Shown here piece by piece: positions 5,356-11,597 of a stretch of 11,597 nucleotides of DNA. Made by a program: the position numbers and the translations under genes. The stretch is from an uncultured Eubacteriales bacterium. Its GTDB lineage: Bacteria; Bacillota; Clostridia; Oscillospirales; Acutalibacteraceae. The first letter of the stretch is position 1; each line of letters starts with the position of its first letter. The stretch lies in contig ONYV01000049.1 in NCBI GenBank assembly GCA_900322105.1, positions 1 to 11,597 on the forward strand. Direction: 5' to 3'. Below the pieces are notes generated by a model. It searched no databases and had not been told where the DNA came from. It was given only the letters and a program-made list of their open reading frames with translations.

Positions 5356-7023
5356 TTATTTCTTGACTTCCAGCACGGCGCCTCTGTTGCCCGAAGTCAC
5401 GAGGGACGCATATCTTGCAAGATAGCCTGTTGTGATCTTCGGTTCTCTGGGCTGCCACTTTGCTTTTCTGGCGGCAAGCTCTTCATCGGAAAGACGGACG
5501 TTGATGGTGTTGGCGTTGATGTCGATCTCGATGATATCGCCGTCCTCGATCAGTGCGATCGGTCCGCCGACAGCCGCTTCGGGGCTGACATGACCGATGG
5601 ATGCGCCTCTGGTAGCGCCTGAGAAACGACCGTCTGTGATGAGCGCAACGGTGCTGCCCTGACCTCTGCCCATGATCGCAGAAGTCGGATTGAGCATTTC
5701 TCTCATACCGGGACCGCCTTTCGGTCCTTCGTAACGGATGACGACCACATCGCCGTCGTTGATCTTTCCGCCGTTGATCGCATCCATTGCGTCTTCTTCG
5801 CAGTCAAATACCTTTGCAGGGCCTTCGTGCCTGAGCATTTCGGGCGCTACTGCAGAACGCTTGACAACGCAGGAATCGGGCGCAAGGTTGCCTCTGAGTA
5901 CGGCAATACCGCCTGTTGCGCTGTAAGGATGATCGACAGGACGGATGATCTCGGGATCTTTATTGACGCAGCCTGCAATATTTTCGGCTATGGTCTTGCC
6001 TGTGCAGGTGATGAGGTCGGTTTTCAGCAGACCTAACTTATTGATCTCGTTCATCACAGCATAGATGCCGCCTGCTTCGTTGAGGTCTTCCATATAGGTT
6101 CTGCCCGCAGGCGCTAAATGGCAGAGGTTCGGTGTGTGGGAGCTGATCTCGTTTGCGATATCCAGATTCAGCTCTATGCCGCACTCGTGAGCGATCGCAG
6201 GCAAATGCAGCATACTGTTAGTGCTGCATCCAAGCGCCATATCCATCGTCAGCGCATTGCGGAAAGCGTCCTCTGTCATAATGTCACGGGGTCTGATATT
6301 CTTTTCGAGCAGCTCCATAATCTTCATGCCTGCGTGCTTCGCAAGCTGTATTCTTTCGGAATACACCGCAGGGATCGTACCGTTGCCGCGCAGTCCCATG
6401 CCAAGCACTTCTGTCAGGCAGTTCATCGAGTTTGCGGTATACATACCGGAGCATGAGCCGCAGGTGGGACATACTTTATTTTCATATTCATCCAATTCTT
6501 CGGCACTGATCTTGCCCGAATTGTAAGAACCTACTGCCTCGAACATACTCGAAAGACTGGTCTTGCAGCCCTTGACTCTGCCTGCCAGCATCGGACCGCC
6601 GCTGACAAAGATCGTCGGTATGTTCAGTCTTGCCGCAGCCATCAGGAGACCGGGGACGTTCTTGTCGCAGTTCGGGATCATGACCAACGCATCAAACGCA
6701 TGAGCCAGCGCCATCGCTTCGGTGGAATCTGCGATCAGATCTCTTGTTACAAGAGAATACTTCATGCCCTGATGACCCATAGCGATACCGTCACAAACGG
6801 CGATTGCAGGGAACACAACAGGATTTCCGCCTGCCATAGCAACGCCTGTCTTGACGGCGTTGACGATCTTGTCGATATTCATGTGACCGGGAACGATCTC
6901 ATTATAGGAACTGACGATACCGATCATTGGTTTTGCGATCTCTTCATCCGTCATGCCGAGCGCACGAAGCAGAGAACGCTGCGGCGCACATTTCGCACCG
7001 TTATGGATTGCATCACTGTTCAT
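5356..7023 (-). CDS. ilvD: Dihydroxy-acid dehydratase
   Basis: IlvD dehydrates 2,3-dihydroxy-isovalerate and 2,3-dihydroxy-3-methylvalerate to the keto acid precursors of valine, leucine and isoleucine, using an iron-sulfur cluster. The protein has 555 residues from the ATG at 7023, a normal length for the shorter bacterial forms. Visible motifs are PNCDKNVPG with ligand Cys119 and CPTCGSCSGMYTANSMN with Cys185, Cys188 and Cys191. Also present are DGIAMGHQGM, the GRGQGSTVALITDGRFSGAT block and GHVSPEAAVGG near the C-terminus. The first region reads IVPGHMN rather than the PCN form of known [2Fe-2S] enzymes, which suggests the oxygen-sensitive E. coli-like cluster type. An upstream in-frame ATG at 7029 sits only 2 nt from the AGG of the ribosome binding site, whereas 7023 has 8 nt, so 7023 is preferred. 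It has a perfect consensus promoter. No other ilv or leu gene is adjacent. Confidence 0.97.
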   Translation of the reverse strand: MNSDAIHNGAKCAPQRSLLRALGMTDEEIAKPMIGIVSSYNEIVPGHMNIDKIVNAVKTGVAMAGGNPVVFPAIAVCDGIAMGHQGMKYSLVTRDLIADSTEAMALAHAFDALVMIPNCDKNVPGLLMAAARLNIPTIFVSGGPMLAGRVKGCKTSLSSMFEAVGSYNSGKISAEELDEYENKVCPTCGSCSGMYTANSMNCLTEVLGMGLRGNGTIPAVYSERIQLAKHAGMKIMELLEKNIRPRDIMTEDAFRNALTMDMALGCSTNSMLHLPAIAHECGIELNLDIANEISSHTPNLCHLAPAGRTYMEDLNEAGGIYAVMNEINKLGLLKTDLITCTGKTIAENIAGCVNKDPEIIRPVDHPYSATGGIAVLRGNLAPDSCVVKRSAVAPEMLRHEGPAKVFDCEEDAMDAINGGKINDGDVVVIRYEGPKGGPGMREMLNPTSAIMGRGQGSTVALITDGRFSGATRGASIGHVSPEAAVGGPIALIEDGDIIEIDINANTINVRLSDEELAARKAKWQPREPKITTGYLARYASLVTSGNRGAVLEVKK

Positions 7024-7088
7024 TATCATTACCTGCCTTTTTTCAAATTCAACAAACCGTTCTGTTCAGCGGCTTTGTATACTTATTT

Positions 7089-7117
7089 ATTATAAGTTTT
7101 TCTGCAATCATTGTCAA
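7089..7117 (-). promoter_or_regulatory. Consensus sigma-A promoter for ilvD
   Basis: On the minus strand TTGACA (7117-7112) and TATAAT (7094-7089) are separated by exactly 17 bp, a perfect match to the vegetative consensus. Transcription should begin near 7082, giving a leader of about 60 nt before ilvD. That is too short for a T-box or a classic leader-peptide attenuator. Confidence 0.88.
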
Positions 7118-7138
7118 TCATTATTCCTGCTATTTTTC

Positions 7139-7171
7139 GGGGGAACTTTTCTTGAGGAGAAAAGCTCCCCC
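7139..7171. repeat. Long imperfect palindrome between the divergent promoters
   Basis: Two 12-nt arms (7139-7150 and 7160-7171) pair with one mismatch around a 9-nt loop, G-rich at the base and A/T-rich near the loop. It lies upstream of both the ilvD and ftsE promoters, outside either predicted transcript. It is therefore not an obvious terminator. It could be a small interspersed repeat or a protein-binding site. Confidence 0.5.
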
Positions 7172-7220
7172 TTACCCCTTCAAAAGACCTTTTTGACGCC
7201 TGATCTTTCCGACAATGTAT

Positions 7221-7249
7221 TTGACGGAAAGGGATAAATGGAGTATAAT
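7221..7249 (+). promoter_or_regulatory. Sigma-A promoter for the ftsEX-hydrolase operon
   Basis: TTGACG (7221-7226) and TATAAT (7244-7249) are spaced by 17 bp, one base short of perfect consensus. The expected start of transcription near 7256 leaves about 30 nt of leader before the TTG start of ftsE. No other promoter is evident before 10275. Confidence 0.85.
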
Positions 7250-7272
7250 ACGAAACGCAGAACTTATGTATG

Positions 7273-7278
7273 AAAGGA
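7273..7278 (+). promoter_or_regulatory. Ribosome binding site that fixes the ftsE start
   Basis: AAAGGA lies 9 nt before the TTG at 7288. The in-frame ATG at 7270 lies before this site and has no Shine-Dalgarno sequence of its own. The site therefore supports TTG initiation, giving the family-like N-terminus MIYLSNVSKTYPNG. Confidence 0.75.
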
Positions 7279-7287
7279 CGATATTAC

Positions 7288-8004
7288 TTGATATATCTTT
7301 CAAACGTATCCAAGACCTATCCGAACGGTACCAAGGCGCTCAAGAATATTTCGCTTGAAATACCGAACGGAGAATTTGTCTTTATTGTCGGTCCCTCAGG
7401 CGCCGGCAAAAGCACCCTGCTCAAGCTCCTGATCCGTGAAGAAACGGCGGATCAGGGAAAAATCCATGTCAACGGCCGCAACCTGATGACGATCTCCAAG
7501 CGAAACATTCCGTATCTGCGCAGGACGATGGGCATCGTGTTTCAGGATTTCAGGCTCATTGACAAAATGACAGTATTTGATAACGTTGCTTTTGCCATGC
7601 GTGTGATCGGCGCTTCCGAAACCGCCATACAGAAACGTGTGCCTGCCGTGCTGAAAATGGTCGGTCTTGAAAATGCCGTCAAACGGTATCCGACAGAGCT
7701 TTCGGGCGGTGAACAGCAGCGTGTCAGCCTTGCAAGAGCGCTCATCAATGCGCCTAAGCTCCTGATCGCAGACGAACCGACAGGAAACATCGACCCCGAA
7801 CGTTCCTTTGAGATCATGAAGATGCTCTCTGCGATCAACAAAAAAGGCACGACTGTTCTGATCGTGACCCACGAGCACGAGCTTGTCAAAGCTTTCGGCG
7901 GCAGGATATTGAAGATCGCAGACGGCGCGATCACCTCTGATTCCTTCTTGCCGACCGAATATCACCCTGCGCAGGCATCAAACGGAAAGGAGGTATCGCC
8001 ATGA
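7288..8004 (+). CDS. ftsE: Cell division ATP-binding protein FtsE
   Basis: FtsE is the cytoplasmic ATPase of the FtsEX complex, an ABC-type mechanotransmitter that uses ATP to activate extracytoplasmic peptidoglycan hydrolases. The protein has 238 residues from the TTG at 7288. It shows Walker A GPSGAGKS (35-42), Q-loop Gln86 in VFQDFRLI, signature LSGGE (138-142), Walker B LLIADEP with catalytic Glu163, and switch His195 in VTHEHELV. VFQDFRLIDKMTVFDNVAFAM is highly characteristic of FtsE. Initiating at the upstream ATG (7270) would add six unusual residues and lacks a ribosome binding site, so TTG is chosen. The stop overlaps the ftsX ATG by four bases (ATGA), indicating translational coupling. 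A near-consensus promoter at 7221-7249 precedes it. Confidence 0.95.
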   Translation: MIYLSNVSKTYPNGTKALKNISLEIPNGEFVFIVGPSGAGKSTLLKLLIREETADQGKIHVNGRNLMTISKRNIPYLRRTMGIVFQDFRLIDKMTVFDNVAFAMRVIGASETAIQKRVPAVLKMVGLENAVKRYPTELSGGEQQRVSLARALINAPKLLIADEPTGNIDPERSFEIMKMLSAINKKGTTVLIVTHEHELVKAFGGRILKIADGAITSDSFLPTEYHPAQASNGKEVSP

Positions 8005-8915
8005 AGCTGCACAGTCTTCGCTATCTGATCAGGGAAGGTCTGAAAAACATTCTCAGCAACCGCATGATGTCCCTGGCGTCTGTCGTGGTGCTGGTGTCGT
8101 GCCTGATCATCACAGGTTCGGCGGCGCTGATCTCTGTCAACGTCAATGCGCTGATCGCCAATATCGGCGATGACAACCAGCTCACGGTATACCTGAAACC
8201 CGACTTTCCCGACGCTGATTCCGTTAAGCTGAGAGCAAAGCTGTCAGCGATCGAGAACATCACAAATTGCCGGTACCGCACCAAAGACGATGTACTGAAA
8301 GACTATCAGGAAACTCTCGGAAAAGATCTTTACGAAACCATGCAGGGCAGCGGAAATCCCTTCGGCAATGAATACCGTGTTACGCTGAAAGATCTTTCCC
8401 TGTACGATCAGACAGTGAAACAGATCGAAACGCTTGACGGCATCGACAAGATCAGCGACAGGAGCGATATTGCAGGCAAACTGACAAGGCTGAACTACTT
8501 TGTCACCGTGGCAGGACTATGGTTTGTGGTGATATTAGCGGTCGTCACCCTGTTCATTATCTCCAACACCATCAAGATGACGATGTATTCCAGACGGTTC
8601 GAGATCGGCATCATGAAATCGGTCGGCGCAACCAACGCCTTTATCCGCATCCCGTTCCTGATCGAAGCAATGGGACTGGGACTGATCTCCGGACTGGTTT
8701 CTTCGGCTGCGGTGATACTGCTGTACGAGCCTGTGAGAAACGGTGCCTCGGGCGTGATACACCTGATCGGAAAAGCGACGCTCCCGACAGAACAGATCTG
8801 GTTTCCGACACTGCTTGCAATGTCAGCATCAGGACTGCTGATCGGTCTGGTCGGCGGATTCATTTCTGTTTCACGTTATCTGAACAAGGAAGGAGGGGCT
8901 ATCTTTGGCACATAA
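8001..8915 (+). CDS. ftsX: Cell division protein FtsX (permease-like)
   Basis: FtsX is the membrane partner of FtsE. Its large extracellular loop contacts and activates cell-wall hydrolases. The protein has 304 residues with the expected four-helix layout: a cytoplasmic N-terminus with RYLIREGLKNIL, helix 1 near 22-48, an extracellular domain of roughly 55-160, then helices near 165-190, 216-243 and 268-291. The segment RRFEIGIMKSVGATNAFIRIPFLIEA (199-223), the conserved cytoplasmic coupling region of FtsX/MacB-type permeases, is clear. AAAGGAGG lies 7 nt before the ATG. The gene overlaps ftsE by 4 bp and its end overlaps the hydrolase start by 11 bp. All three proteins should therefore be made in a coupled fashion. 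Confidence 0.95.
   Translation: MKLHSLRYLIREGLKNILSNRMMSLASVVVLVSCLIITGSAALISVNVNALIANIGDDNQLTVYLKPDFPDADSVKLRAKLSAIENITNCRYRTKDDVLKDYQETLGKDLYETMQGSGNPFGNEYRVTLKDLSLYDQTVKQIETLDGIDKISDRSDIAGKLTRLNYFVTVAGLWFVVILAVVTLFIISNTIKMTMYSRRFEIGIMKSVGATNAFIRIPFLIEAMGLGLISGLVSSAAVILLYEPVRNGASGVIHLIGKATLPTEQIWFPTLLAMSASGLLIGLVGGFISVSRYLNKEGGAIFGT
8890..8896 (+). promoter_or_regulatory. Ribosome binding site that fixes the hydrolase TTG start
   Basis: AAGGAGG inside the 3' end of ftsX lies 8 nt before the TTG at 8905. No ATG or GTG is placed better, and initiation here yields a proper basic-hydrophobic signal peptide. Confidence 0.8.
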
Positions 8916-10275
8916 GCGCAAATACAGACTGCTTTGCCTTGTGTCGGTGCTGACGGTGACACTGACGTTTTCGATGATCGCCTTTGCGGATGAGGACGAT
9001 CAGGCAAGCGACAGCTATGAATACGATCAAGAATATGAATATAATGGAGAGTCCGACTATAACAACGAATATGATAGTGAAGAATACACTGACGATGAAA
9101 ACAGCAGCAGTGACGAAAACGAAAGTACGGATGAGGAAGTCAGTATAGACGAAGAAAACTTCGACCCCGACGAAGCCGACAGACTGCGGGAAGAGTTACA
9201 GCATCAGCAGTCAGACCTGAGCGAGCAGCTTTCACTCACCGAAAAAGAGATCGAAGAAAAGCAGGAACAGGCAAAAAAATTACAGAAGCAGATCACAGAG
9301 CTTAGCAGCGCCATCAACAGCAGCAACGAAAGGATCAGCGCACTGAACACCTCCATCACACAAAAGCAGCATGAGATCGAGCAAAAGCGTGCAGAAATCG
9401 AGGACGTGCTGTCCCTGCTGCGTGTCCGTCTGCGAAACATCCATACCTCAGGCGATATCTCGTCTTTAGAGATCATACTCGGCGCAAAGAGCTTTGAAGA
9501 GCTGATCGACAAGACCGAAATGATCAAGAGCATGGCGGAATATGACGATCATCTGATCCACTCGATCGACGCACAGGCAAAGCAGATCGCCTCCGAGCAA
9601 AGAGAACTGCAAGCGCAAAAGACAGAAATAGAAACAGAAAAGGCAGCGTTAGAGCACAACAAAAGCGCCATCAACTCTCTCTTTGAAGAAAACACCAAGC
9701 TGATACGGGAACTGAAAGCCGCCAAAAATGATTTGGAGGACGAGCAAAAGGAGAATGAAGAAAAGCAAAACGAGCTGGAAAAATCTCTGGAAGCCTACCA
9801 GAAGCTCATGGAGGAAAAAGAGAACAGTCAGATCATTGTGACACCGCCGTCAGACGGAAAATACGTCTGGCCGTGTCCGGGGTTTACGTATCTGACATCG
9901 ACCTTTGACGAATGGCGCGGAGAAAACAATCACGGTGCGCTGGATATTGCCGAAGCAGGCATTTACGGCGCAAAAGTCGTTGCCTGCGCTGACGGCGTGG
10001 TGTTTTCTACCAATGAAGTCTGCGACCACGACTACGGCAAGGATTCAAGCTGCGGCTGCGGCGGCGGTTACGGAAAATATGTCATGATCGACCACGGAAA
10101 CGGCAAGCTCTCGATCTACGGGCATCTTTCGGGCGTAACGGTCACACCCGGACAAACCGTTTCAGGCGGTCAGCTCATCGGCTATGTCGGCTCAACAGGC
10201 TACTCCACAGGCGCACACCTGCACTTTGAAACACGCTACAACGGCGTGCGATATGACCCTCTCTCGGAATATTAA
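8905..10275 (+). CDS. Secreted coiled-coil M23 peptidoglycan endopeptidase (probable FtsEX partner)
   Basis: This 456-residue exported cell-wall hydrolase is comparable in layout to PcsB, CwlO and EnvC, which FtsEX activates through their coiled coils. In order: a signal peptide (1-28, KRKYR then a hydrophobic core, likely cut after AFA); a very acidic spacer (29-92) in which 31 of 64 residues are Asp or Glu and none is Lys, Arg or His; a long coiled coil (about 93-310) with the PcsB-like hinge SSLEIILGAKSFEEL (186-200); and a C-terminal LytM/M23 domain. The zinc-site motifs are intact, with HGALD (His343, Asp347), YGHLS (His407) and HLHFE (His438, His440), so it should be an active metalloendopeptidase, unlike E. 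coli EnvC. A cysteine-bearing insertion (Cys373, Cys383, Cys385) precedes YGKYVMIDHGNG. The TTG start overlaps ftsX. The gene ends just before a strong terminator. Confidence 0.92.
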   Translation: MAHKRKYRLLCLVSVLTVTLTFSMIAFADEDDQASDSYEYDQEYEYNGESDYNNEYDSEEYTDDENSSSDENESTDEEVSIDEENFDPDEADRLREELQHQQSDLSEQLSLTEKEIEEKQEQAKKLQKQITELSSAINSSNERISALNTSITQKQHEIEQKRAEIEDVLSLLRVRLRNIHTSGDISSLEIILGAKSFEELIDKTEMIKSMAEYDDHLIHSIDAQAKQIASEQRELQAQKTEIETEKAALEHNKSAINSLFEENTKLIRELKAAKNDLEDEQKENEEKQNELEKSLEAYQKLMEEKENSQIIVTPPSDGKYVWPCPGFTYLTSTFDEWRGENNHGALDIAEAGIYGAKVVACADGVVFSTNEVCDHDYGKDSSCGCGGGYGKYVMIDHGNGKLSIYGHLSGVTVTPGQTVSGGQLIGYVGSTGYSTGAHLHFETRYNGVRYDPLSEY

Positions 10276-10281
10276 GGCAGA

Positions 10282-10329
10282 AAAACAGGGATGCTTTTGA
10301 GCTGCAATACTCAAGAGCGTCCCTGTTTT
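10282..10329. terminator. Bidirectional intrinsic terminator between the hydrolase and sbcC
   Basis: A 20-bp stem (10282-10301 pairing with 10310-10329, including two G-T wobble pairs) with an 8-nt loop lies between convergent genes. The arms end in A-runs on one side and T-runs on the other. Both strands therefore present a stem followed by a U tract (TTTTGTTT rightward, TTTTT leftward). It should end both the ftsEX-hydrolase and the sbcC transcripts. Confidence 0.92.
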
Positions 10330-10354
10330 GTTTACCCTTTCAAAAACTATCTAT

Positions 10355-11597
10355 TCAGTCCGCTTCGATCCTGACGTGACTGTTGCCGCTGATGTCTTTT
10401 GTGACAACAATGCGGTTTCTGATACGAGATTTCAGCGCTTCCACATGAGAAATGATACCGACAAGGCATCTTCCCTCGTTGCTCAGGTCATTGAACACAC
10501 GATAGGCATTTTCAAGCGAGCCGTCGTCCAGTGTGCCGAAGCCTTCGTCAATGAACATCGTTTCAAGATGCACGCCGCCAAGCGTAGATTGTATCACATC
10601 CGAAAATCCCAGTGCCAGCGACAATGATGCCATAAAGGATTCGCCGCCCGAAAGCGACTTCACGCTTCGTGTGGTGGCGCTGTCATGGTCGATAACGTCG
10701 ATATCGAGTCCTGTTTTACCCCGATTGGCAAGAGCCTTTTCCGAACGGCGGAATTCATATTTGCCGTTGCTCATTTTGATAAGGCGGAGGTTTGCAAGGG
10801 ACAGAACGCTGTCGAAATACCTTGCCTGCGCAAAAACTTCAAGCGTCACTTTATCCCTGCCGCCGATCAGCTTGCCGTTTGCGGTATCGCTCAGGGCTTT
10901 GATCTGACAATAACGGTCTTCAATTTGTTTTAGCGTTTCACTGTTCTGTGTCAAATATGCGGAAATTCCATCGTTTCTTGTGATTCTGCTTTTTAATTCA
11001 GTAATCAGATTCCGATTTTTAATATTTATTTTATTAAGTGTCTGCACACGCTCTTTTCTCTCGCTGATGGCGTCACGTTCGGAATCCTCGCTGAGCTGCG
11101 GCAGGTTTTGCAAAGCAGTTTCAAATCCTTTGATGTTGTTTTTGCACTCATTCAGTGCTTTTTCGGCTGACTGTAATACCGAGATCAGCATGACCTTGCG
11201 GCGGCTGCGCTCCTCGATCTGTCTGTCCAGTTCTTCAAGGCTTTCAAACGGCAGGGCGCTTTTCAGAGCGGCGATATTCTCTGCGATCCCCTTTTTCTGC
11301 TGTTCCAGACGTGCCACATCTGTTTTTAGTTCATCACATTCGCTGCGCAATACTTCCGCCTGTTTTTCCAATTCGGGCAAGCGCCTGTCAATTTTCTCAC
11401 GCTGCTGTATGTTCCTGTCAAATTCTTCAAGTTTCTTTTCGTTATCTTCGATTTTTGCTTTCAGCTCAACGCCTTCTTTTTTCACGGCTGCATTTAATTC
11501 CTGCGGTGTTTTTTCTTCGCCGTAGTGTTCCAGCGAAAACGTTTTCAGTGTTTCCAGATTCTTTTCACAAAGCGCCTTTGCCCTGCTGTGCATTTCG
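10355..11597 (-). CDS. sbcC: Exonuclease SbcC, C-terminal part (5' end cut by window edge)
   Basis: SbcC is the SMC/Rad50-like ATPase of the SbcCD nuclease, which cleaves DNA hairpins and blocked double-strand ends. The frame is open to the right edge, so about the last 413 codons are present of a protein usually near 1,000 residues. Numbered from an internal Met at 11593, residues 1-235 are a charged coiled coil. The C-terminal ATPase lobe follows with ANLRLIKMSNGKYEF, TRSVKSLSGGESF (signature LSGGE at 314-318), MASLSLALGFSD, Walker B ETMFIDEGFG (344-353) and GIISHVEALKSRI with His383. This block is diagnostic of SbcC rather than RecN or SMC. Walker A and the zinc hook would lie outside the window. 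It is convergent with the hydrolase gene and shares the bidirectional terminator. sbcD, the usual partner, is probably upstream. Confidence 0.94.
   Translation of the reverse strand, partial: EMHSRAKALCEKNLETLKTFSLEHYGEEKTPQELNAAVKKEGVELKAKIEDNEKKLEEFDRNIQQREKIDRRLPELEKQAEVLRSECDELKTDVARLEQQKKGIAENIAALKSALPFESLEELDRQIEERSRRKVMLISVLQSAEKALNECKNNIKGFETALQNLPQLSEDSERDAISERKERVQTLNKINIKNRNLITELKSRITRNDGISAYLTQNSETLKQIEDRYCQIKALSDTANGKLIGGRDKVTLEVFAQARYFDSVLSLANLRLIKMSNGKYEFRRSEKALANRGKTGLDIDVIDHDSATTRSVKSLSGGESFMASLSLALGFSDVIQSTLGGVHLETMFIDEGFGTLDDGSLENAYRVFNDLSNEGRCLVGIISHVEALKSRIRNRIVVTKDISGNSHVRIEAD

Noticed and set aside
7024..7082. T-box or leader-peptide attenuator for ilvD
   Set aside because: The leader is only about 60 nt, has no strong terminator or antiterminator, and no branched-chain-rich small frame.
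7139..7171. Palindrome as an intrinsic terminator
   Set aside because: No U tract follows on either strand and it lies upstream of both predicted transcripts.

Overview
The window reads as chromosomal DNA of a low-to-mid-GC anaerobic Firmicute, most likely a clostridial Ruminococcus/Oscillospiraceae-type bacterium. The grounds are the ecfA-ecfA-ecfT-truA order, consensus sigma-A promoters, strong AAGGAGG ribosome binding sites, TTG starts, a clostridial-style FtsEX plus M23 hydrolase operon, and short palindromic hairpin repeats in the gaps. The placement is inferred from gene content and not tested by a search. I see no tRNA or rRNA gene, CRISPR array, insertion sequence, phage gene or plasmid gene.

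Left arm (1-7023), all on the minus strand. In transcription order: ilvD (branched-chain amino acid synthesis), a YwqG/DUF1963 protein, a SAM-dependent methyltransferase gene, ecfA1, ecfA2, ecfT and truA (cut by the left edge). The ecf genes encode the shared energy-coupling module of group II ECF vitamin transporters. Two adjacent genes here are broken. The methyltransferase lacks its SAM-binding motif I and ecfA1 lacks its Q-loop segment; each has lost roughly 65-90 bp with a frameshift. The 3' end of ecfA1 and the 277-bp gap before ecfA2 are filled with tandem hairpin repeats.

Divergent control region (7024-7287). A perfect consensus promoter drives ilvD leftward and a near-perfect one drives ftsE rightward. 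A long imperfect palindrome lies between them.

Right arm (7288-10275), plus strand. ftsE, ftsX and a secreted coiled-coil M23 endopeptidase overlap head to tail as a translationally coupled operon. FtsEX is an ATP-driven membrane switch and the hydrolase is its expected extracellular client in cell-wall cleavage during division or elongation. A 20-bp-stem bidirectional terminator separates this operon from the convergent 3' part of sbcC (minus strand, cut by the right edge).

I found no clearly new multi-gene system. The points most worth a second look are the twin in-gene deletions, the hairpin repeats that have become part of the ecfA1 reading frame and of the ecfA2 leader, and the very acidic linker of the FtsEX-partner hydrolase.
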